Below are positions 6,932 to 11,705 of a DNA stretch of 11,705 bases, piece after piece. The notes beneath the pieces are model-generated. The model searched no databases, was not told the origin of the DNA, and worked only from the letters and a program-made list of their open reading frames with translations. The first letter of the stretch is position 1, and every line of letters starts with the position of its first letter. This DNA comes from Verrucomicrobiota bacterium (lineage in GTDB: Bacteria; Verrucomicrobiota; Verrucomicrobiia; Opitutales; Opitutaceae), in contig RFJS01000131.1 of the NCBI GenBank assembly GCA_003694825.1, positions 1 through 11,705 of the forward strand, written 5' to 3'. Position numbers and translations under genes: made by a program.

Positions 6932-8800
6932 ATGAACACAACGCAGAATCTTCCGACTTGTCTCAAATCCCGCCGTCCGCGCCTCGCGGCCGCCGCTCTC
7001 GCCGCGGCCACCGCGCTCACGGCGTCGGCGACGCTTCCGGCGCAAACCCCTCCCGAGGGCGACATCGTCGCGCTCGATGAGATGGTCGTCTCGGCCACCC
7101 GCTCGCCGCAGGACATTCAATTCCTGCCCAGCAGCGTCACCCGCCTCGACCTCGGGCGCCTGGAAAAAACCGGCGTGCGCGACATGCGCGACGCCCTCGC
7201 CTTCGAACCGGGCGTGATCGTCGTCAATACCGGCGCGGCCGGCGCGCTCAGCTCCGTCTTCCTGCGCGGGGCCAACACCCACCAGACCCTGTTCTTCGTC
7301 GACGGCGTCCGCATCAACGACAAATCCGCCAGCTACGGCAACCTCCTCGGGGCCGCCACCCTTCTCAACGTCGGGCGCCTCGAAGTGCTGCGCGGCCAGC
7401 AGAGCACCCTCTACGGCAGCTCGGCCATGGGCGGCGTCATCGCCATCGAAACCGCCCCGGGCCGCGATCAGCTCGGCGGCACCCTCACCGCCGAAGCCGG
7501 CTCCTTCAGCACCTTCGGCGCCGCAGCCACCGTCGCCGGCACGCAGGGACAGCTCGGCTACAGCGCCTGGGTCGCGCGCCGCGTGACCGACAACGACCGC
7601 GACTTCAACACCCACAAAGCCTGGGAATACTCCGGCCGCGTCGACTTCGCCGCCACCGCCGACCTCACCGTCGGCGCCACCTTCCGCGGCCAGCTCGCCG
7701 ACTACGAGGAGCCCGGATCGACCTACTTCCCCTCCGCCGGCACGGTGGACTCCAAAAACCACCTCCTCACCGTCTACGGCGAGCTCCGCCTCAACGACGC
7801 GCTCACCTCCCGCCTCACCGGCGGCCTCCACCGCCGCGACTACAAGTGGACCAACGACTGGGGGCAGTCCACCAACCTCGACCGCCGCGAAATCGTCGAC
7901 TGGACGACCACCTGGGAGTCCTCCGAAAACCTCGAAATCGTCGCCGGCATCAACCACGAGCGCGCCAAAGTCACCGTCGGCGACACCCGCTGGCGCGATG
8001 AACTGCTCGCCGCCTACGCCTCCGGCATCCTCCACGTCAACGAAGCCTTCACCATCACCGCCGGCATCCGCAACGACCACTACGACTCCGTCGGCGGCGC
8101 CGCCACCTGGCGGGCCGGCGCCTCCTGGCAGCTCACCGACCTCACCCGCGTGCGAGGCACCTACGGCACCGGCTTCTCCGCTCCCGCCGCCACCGACCGC
8201 TTCGGCGTTCCCTCCTGGGGTCTGCTCCCCAACCCCGATCTCCTCCCGGAAAAATCCCGCGGCTGGGACATCGGCATCGACCAGGACCTCAACTTCGCCG
8301 GTATGGTGCTCAGCGCCACCTGGTTCGACAACCACTTCAAGAACCTCTTCGAATGGGAGACGATCGACTACACGACCTTCGAGGGCATGATCGTCAACCG
8401 CGCCCGCGCCTCCACCCGCGGCCTCGAGCTCGCCTTCCGCGCCCAGCCCCACAGCGCCGTCACCACCCGCCTCGCCTACACCTACCTCCGGGCCAAAAAC
8501 GACGAAACCGGCGACACGCTCATCCGGCGTCCCGAACACACGCTCAACGCCGACATCAGCGTCCAGATCAGCCGCCAGCTCCTCGCCGGCGCCGGCGTGC
8601 GCTTCGTCGCCAACCGCACCGACAGCGTCGGCCCCATGCCCGACTACGTCACCGCGCGCCTCTTCGGCCGCTACCAGCTCAACGAAAGCCTCGTGATCTC
8701 GGCCCGCGTCGAGAACCTCCTCAACGAAACCTACGAGGAAGTCGCCGGCTACCCGGCCCTGCCCATCGGCGGCTACGCCGGCATCGAATGGCGCTTCTGA
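6932..8800 (+). CDS. btuB: TonB-dependent outer-membrane receptor, BtuB-like (probable corrinoid uptake)
   Basis: A 622-residue outer-membrane beta-barrel expected to import its ligand with energy from TonB-ExbBD. A signal peptide spans about 1-37 (basic LKSRRPR, Ala-rich core, likely cut after LPA). A TonB box follows at 48-56 (LDEMVVSAT). The plug shows VFLRGANTHQTLFFVDGVRIND and VGRLEVLRGQQSTLYGSSAMGG, both classic receptor motifs, and the C-terminus has VENLLNETYEEVAGYPALP and ends in Phe as barrel proteins do. The YEEVAGYP-type ending and moderate length resemble BtuB. The ATG at 6932 is chosen over an in-frame TTG at 6917 because it places the basic residues and hydrophobic core normally. 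It leads an operon with a binding protein 4 bp downstream, then permease, ATPase and corrinoid adenosyltransferase, which is the main reason for assigning B12; a siderophore or haem ligand cannot be excluded from this gene alone. Control is probably by the palindrome just upstream. Confidence 0.85.
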   Translation: MNTTQNLPTCLKSRRPRLAAAALAAATALTASATLPAQTPPEGDIVALDEMVVSATRSPQDIQFLPSSVTRLDLGRLEKTGVRDMRDALAFEPGVIVVNTGAAGALSSVFLRGANTHQTLFFVDGVRINDKSASYGNLLGAATLLNVGRLEVLRGQQSTLYGSSAMGGVIAIETAPGRDQLGGTLTAEAGSFSTFGAAATVAGTQGQLGYSAWVARRVTDNDRDFNTHKAWEYSGRVDFAATADLTVGATFRGQLADYEEPGSTYFPSAGTVDSKNHLLTVYGELRLNDALTSRLTGGLHRRDYKWTNDWGQSTNLDRREIVDWTTTWESSENLEIVAGINHERAKVTVGDTRWRDELLAAYASGILHVNEAFTITAGIRNDHYDSVGGAATWRAGASWQLTDLTRVRGTYGTGFSAPAATDRFGVPSWGLLPNPDLLPEKSRGWDIGIDQDLNFAGMVLSATWFDNHFKNLFEWETIDYTTFEGMIVNRARASTRGLELAFRAQPHSAVTTRLAYTYLRAKNDETGDTLIRRPEHTLNADISVQISRQLLAGAGVRFVANRTDSVGPMPDYVTARLFGRYQLNESLVISARVENLLNETYEEVAGYPALPIGGYAGIEWRF

Positions 8801-8804
8801 TTTC

Positions 8805-9770
8805 GTGACACCTCTCTGTCATAGACGCACGTTCTCCCGGGTGGCGGAATGGCTCGGCCGTTCCGCCCCCGGCCTTTTCCCCGGTTTCCGCCCCTCCCGC
8901 CGCCTCTTCCTGCGCGCCGTCGCGCTCCTCGTCCTCGCCACCGGGCTGTCTCCCGCCCGGACGCTCCTCGGCGCCGCCGAGCCCATCCGCGTCGTCTCCC
9001 AGACCGTCGGCACCGATGAGCTGCTCCTCGCCCTCGCCGACCCCGAGCAGATCGCCGCCCTCAGCCATCTTGCCGGCGACCCCAACTTCTCCGCCGTCGG
9101 CGCCGAAGCCGCACCCTACCCGAAACTCGACCGCAACGCCGACGCCGAAGGTATCCTCAAATACCACCCCACCCTCGTCCTCTTCGCCGACTACAGCCGG
9201 CTCGAACTCGTCGAACAGGTCCGGCGCACCGGCGTCACCGTCATCGTCTTCGACCGCTACCACACCCTCGAAGACGCCTTCCACAACCTCCGCGTGCTCG
9301 GCCGTGCCCTCGGCCCCGCCGCCGAGGCCCGCGCCGAAAAGATCATCGCCGACTCCCAGGCCATCGTCGACGATCTCGCCCGGCGCCTCGAAGGGGCCCC
9401 CCGGCCACGCGTCATCGCTCCCTCCACCTACGGCGTCATCCCCGGCGCACAAACCACCTTCCAGAATCTCTGCGACCACGCCGGCGCCGAAAACCTCGCC
9501 GCCACCCGCGCCGGTCTCGTCGGCCATCAGCCGCCGCCCGTCGAGCAGATGCTCGCCTGGCCGATCGACTACCTCGTCGTCGCCGGCGACTCCCTCGAAC
9601 AGGCCCTTGCGCCCTACCGCGAACTGCCACCCTACGCCTTCATGCCGGCGCTGCGCGAAGGCCGGGCCGTCCTGCTCGAGCCCTGGCAGCTCAGTTGCGT
9701 CACCCATCATCGCGTTCGTGGCTACCTCACGCTCGCCCGTGCCCTGCACCCGGAGCGCTTCGAGCCATGA
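8805..9770 (+). CDS. btuF: Periplasmic substrate-binding protein, BtuF-like, with Tat-type signal
   Basis: A 321-residue class III binding protein (Periplasmic_binding_2 fold) that should capture the ligand released by the outer-membrane receptor and pass it to the permease. The mature region begins near residue 58 (IRVVSQTVGTDELLLAL) and shows GILKYHPTLVLFAD, VTVIVFDRYHTLEDAF, RVIAPSTYGVIPGAQTTFQNL and IDYLVVAGDS, the usual two-lobe pattern. The export signal SRRLFLR at 31-37 followed by a hydrophobic run (AVALLVLATG) fits the twin-arginine consensus S-R-R-x-F-L-K. No lipobox cysteine is seen. No ATG is available in frame before the signal: GTG at 8805, 4 bp after the receptor stop, gives the full frame, and GTG at 8841 (residue 13) is an alternative. 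The gene ends in an ATGA overlap with the permease. B12 as ligand is inferred from the operon. Confidence 0.8.
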   Translation: MTPLCHRRTFSRVAEWLGRSAPGLFPGFRPSRRLFLRAVALLVLATGLSPARTLLGAAEPIRVVSQTVGTDELLLALADPEQIAALSHLAGDPNFSAVGAEAAPYPKLDRNADAEGILKYHPTLVLFADYSRLELVEQVRRTGVTVIVFDRYHTLEDAFHNLRVLGRALGPAAEARAEKIIADSQAIVDDLARRLEGAPRPRVIAPSTYGVIPGAQTTFQNLCDHAGAENLAATRAGLVGHQPPPVEQMLAWPIDYLVVAGDSLEQALAPYRELPPYAFMPALREGRAVLLEPWQLSCVTHHRVRGYLTLARALHPERFEP

Positions 9771-10741
9771 CCCCCCGCCGGCAGCGCCTCGCCCTTCCCC
9801 TCGCCGGCGCGGGTCTCGTCGGCCTCGTCATCCTCTCCCTCGCCGTCGGCGATCTCCATCTCGGCCCGGGCCGCATTCTCGCCGGTCTGCGCGGCACCGA
9901 CGAGCTTGCCGCCACGATCCTCTGGCAGATCCGCATCCCCCGTCTGCTCGTCGCCATGCTCGTGGGTGCCTCGCTCGCCGCCAGCGGCGTCGTCATGCAG
10001 GCCTACTTCCGCAACCATCTGGCCAGCCCCGGGCTCCTCGGCGTCAGCGCGGGCGGCACCGCGGGTGCCGTCGTCGCCATCGGCTTCGGCCTCGCCGGCG
10101 TCTCCCTCTTCCTCATGCCCGTCGCCGCCGTCTGCGGCGCCCTCGCCTCGACCGGCGCGGTGCTCATCCTCGCCCGGCGCGGCGCCAGCACCGAGCGGCT
10201 GCTGCTCGCCGGCGTCGCCCTCAACGCCCTTCTCGGAGCCGTCACCAGCTACGTGCTCTCCAGCTTCACCCTCACCTACGAGCGCAACGCCCAGATCCTC
10301 TTCTGGATGCTCGGCGGCCTCGAAGATCGCACCTGGGAACACGTTGCCATGGCCTCGCCCATCGCCCTCGGCGCCATCGCCCTGTGGCCGCTCGGCCGTC
10401 CCATGGACCTGCTCAGCCTCGGCGCGAAAGAGGCCCAGAGCCTCGGCGTCGATGTCCGCCGCCTGCGCCGCATCATGCTCGGCCTCGCCACGGTCCTCAC
10501 CGCACTCGCCACCGCCGTCGCCGGCACCGTCGGGTTCGTCGGCCTCGTCGTGCCCCACCTGCTGCGCATGCTCGTCGGCCCGGAACACAAACGGCTCATC
10601 CCCGTCGCCCTCATCGGCGGCGCCGCCTTCGTGCTCGCCTGCGACCTCGTCGCGCGCTCCGTCGGCGGCCTCCGCCTCGGCATCGTCACCTCCCTGATCG
10701 GCGGCCCCTTCTTCCTGTGGCTGCTCCGTCGCCAGCGTTGA
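9767..10741 (+). CDS. btuC: FecCD-family ABC transporter permease, BtuC-like
   Basis: A 324-residue inner-membrane permease of the vitamin B12/iron-siderophore class, working as a dimer with the ATPase encoded next. About ten hydrophobic segments are visible from residue 8 to the end. Family motifs are SGVVMQAYFRNHLASPGLLG with SAGG following (about 74-98), GAKEAQSLGVDV (the cytoplasmic coupling-helix region that contacts the ATPase), GTVGFVGLVVPHLLRMLVG and, near the end, TSLIGGPFFLWLL. The frame is open further upstream, but the ATG at 9767 overlaps the binding-protein stop (ATGA) and starts just before the first membrane segment, so it is preferred. The ATPase ATG lies 5 bp after the stop. 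Substrate specificity cannot be read from this protein; B12 comes from context. Confidence 0.92.
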   Translation: MTPRRQRLALPLAGAGLVGLVILSLAVGDLHLGPGRILAGLRGTDELAATILWQIRIPRLLVAMLVGASLAASGVVMQAYFRNHLASPGLLGVSAGGTAGAVVAIGFGLAGVSLFLMPVAAVCGALASTGAVLILARRGASTERLLLAGVALNALLGAVTSYVLSSFTLTYERNAQILFWMLGGLEDRTWEHVAMASPIALGAIALWPLGRPMDLLSLGAKEAQSLGVDVRRLRRIMLGLATVLTALATAVAGTVGFVGLVVPHLLRMLVGPEHKRLIPVALIGGAAFVLACDLVARSVGGLRLGIVTSLIGGPFFLWLLRRQR

Positions 10742-10746
10742 CCGCC

Positions 10747-11484
10747 ATGACCGCCGCGCTCGCCATTCACAACGCCGCCGTCGAGGGCCGCATGCGCCCG
10801 GTCTCCCTCGAGCTGCCCGCCGGGAAAGTCGTCGGCCTCGTCGGCCCCAACGGCTCCGGCAAATCGACGCTCCTGCAAGTCGCCGCCGGACTGCTCGACA
10901 CCGAGGGCACCGTCGCCTGGGCCGGCCGGCCGATCGACGAAATCCCCATCCTCGAGCGCGGCCGCATGGCCACCTGGGTGCCCCAGGAAGCCCACTTCGA
11001 GTTCGGCTTCCCCGTGCGCTCCGTCATCGCCCAGGCCCGCTTCGCCCACGGAGACGACGGTGACGGCGTCGAGGAAGCGCTCGATCGCTTCGACCTTCGC
11101 CCCCTCGCCGACCGTCCGGTCAATCGACTCTCCGGCGGAGAAAAAATGCGCGTGCTGCTCGCCCGTGCCTGGACCACCCGCGCGCCCCTGCAGCTCTGGG
11201 ACGAACCCCTCGCCCCGCTCGACGTGCGCCACGCCCTCGAAATCCTCATGCTCGCGAGGGAGATAGCTGACGTTGGCAGCACGGTGGTGCTTTCGTTGCA
11301 CGATCTGCGCACGGCCCATTGTCTGGATCTCGTCTGCGTCATGGACCGCGGCGAGTTGCGAGCGATCGGGAAGCCCGATGACGTCCTGACTCCGGACCTG
11401 CTCCTCGACGTATTCGGCGTGCGCGCCCGAACCGCGCCCGGCATGATCCTCGAACTCCCGCAAACCACCCTCAACTCCCGATGA
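10747..11484 (+). CDS. btuD: ABC transporter ATP-binding protein, BtuD-like
   Basis: A 245-residue cytoplasmic ATPase that powers the neighbouring permease. All nucleotide-binding motifs are intact: Walker A GPNGSGKST (33-41), Q-loop Gln80 in VPQE, signature LSGGE (128-132), Walker B LQLWDEP with Asp152 and Glu153, D-loop PLD and switch His185 in LSLHD. The length matches BtuD/FecE-type subunits. A much longer frame exists upstream, but it reads antisense-like low-complexity sequence through the binding protein and permease genes, so the ATG at 10747, 5 bp after the permease stop, is chosen. The stop overlaps the next ATG as ATGA. From about 11253 to 11370 the codons change abruptly, with AGG, ATA, GCT, GTT, TTG and TGT among otherwise C-ending codons, while the protein motifs stay intact. 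Confidence 0.93.
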   Translation: MTAALAIHNAAVEGRMRPVSLELPAGKVVGLVGPNGSGKSTLLQVAAGLLDTEGTVAWAGRPIDEIPILERGRMATWVPQEAHFEFGFPVRSVIAQARFAHGDDGDGVEEALDRFDLRPLADRPVNRLSGGEKMRVLLARAWTTRAPLQLWDEPLAPLDVRHALEILMLAREIADVGSTVVLSLHDLRTAHCLDLVCVMDRGELRAIGKPDDVLTPDLLLDVFGVRARTAPGMILELPQTTLNSR

Positions 11485-11705
11485 AAGAAGAACAAACCGA
11501 CAACACGCCTGCCGCCGTCGATCACAAAAAGAAGATGGAGGAGCTGCAGGAGGAAATGCACGCGAAGATCCGGAGCGCGAAGAAAAAAAAGGGCCTGCTC
11601 ATCGTGCACACCGGCAACGGCAAAGGCAAAACCACCGCCGCCTTCGGCATGCTCGCCCGCATGCTTGCCCACAAGAAAAAGTGCGCCGTCATCCAGTTCA
11701 TCAAG
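11481..11705 (+). CDS. cobO: Corrinoid (cob(I)alamin) adenosyltransferase, N-terminal part (runs off right edge)
   Basis: The first 75 residues are present. The enzyme family (CobA/CobO/BtuR) transfers the adenosyl group of ATP to the cobalt of cobalamin or its precursors, giving the coenzyme form. A Lys/Glu-rich N-terminal helix (about 12-38, HKKKMEELQEEMHAK) is followed by the strand GLLIVHTG and the P-loop GNGKGKTT at 45-52, then AAFGMLARMLAHKKK and the next strand CAVIQFIK. The HTGNGKGKTTAAFG block is characteristic of this family and differs from other P-loop enzymes. The start overlaps the ATPase stop (ATGA), so the two are probably translationally coupled. Its place at the end of a TonB/ABC uptake operon is the best evidence in the window that the imported compound is a corrinoid. 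Confidence 0.9.
   Translation, partial: MKEEQTDNTPAAVDHKKKMEELQEEMHAKIRSAKKKKGLLIVHTGNGKGKTTAAFGMLARMLAHKKKCAVIQFIK

Noticed and set aside
6744..6941. 65-codon minus-strand frame across the regulator-receptor intergenic region
   Set aside because: It would cover the AT-rich operator, is Arg/Gly/Cys-rich with no recognisable pattern, and has no sign of a ribosome site.
6752..8539. Minus-strand open frame of 595 codons opposite the receptor gene
   Set aside because: Its Gly/Ala/Glu/Val-rich product mirrors the receptor's codons on the other strand, and the receptor has clear motifs throughout.
9016..10746. N-terminal extension of the ATPase frame to 822 residues
   Set aside because: The extension is Ser/Pro/Arg-rich and runs out of frame through the well-supported binding-protein and permease genes. 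The ATPase motifs begin only after 10747.

Overview
The window is very GC-rich and gene-dense, with mostly C- or G-ending codons, weak or absent Shine-Dalgarno sequences and several ATGA stop/start overlaps. A TonB-dependent receptor with an N-terminal signal peptide and a terminal Phe shows a Gram-negative (diderm) bacterium. The gene set and style fit a high-GC Verrucomicrobiota, perhaps Opitutaceae, but this is an impression and no marker gene proves it. No rRNA, tRNA, CRISPR array, insertion sequence or phage gene is visible.

Layout. (1) 1-4332, minus strand: a GT-C/STT3-like polytopic membrane protein, then a mitochondrial-type glutamate dehydrogenase, then the start of deoC (deoxyribose-phosphate aldolase), which runs off the left edge. 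The dehydrogenase stop and the deoC start share an ATGA. (2) 4560-5126, plus strand: a gamma-carbonic-anhydrase-like hexapeptide-repeat protein, divergent from the membrane protein. (3) 5104-6723, minus strand: a Fur-family metalloregulator, then a cation diffusion facilitator (CDF) metal transporter, then a possible translationally coupled small ORF of about 56 residues that existing gene callers could easily miss. (4) 6932-11705, plus strand: a tightly packed operon for a TonB-dependent outer-membrane receptor, a periplasmic binding protein, a FecCD-type permease, an ABC ATPase and the start of a CobO/BtuR-type corrinoid adenosyltransferase. The last gene points to cobalamin (B12) as the most likely cargo, giving a btuB-btuF-btuC-btuD-cobO order: uptake across both membranes followed by adenosylation.

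How the parts may work together. The short region between the Fur-family gene and the receptor gene has one conspicuous AT-rich patch holding an 18-bp imperfect palindrome whose left half equals the TGATAAT half-site of the Fur box. I see no cobalamin riboswitch there. The simplest reading is a metal-responsive regulator next to its own CDF transporter that also controls the divergent corrinoid importer. This is inference. Other points worth a second look are the twin-arginine (Tat) signal on the binding protein, the antenna-like insert in the dehydrogenase, the ExxxD variant in the CDF metal site, and a short patch of atypical codons inside the ATPase gene.
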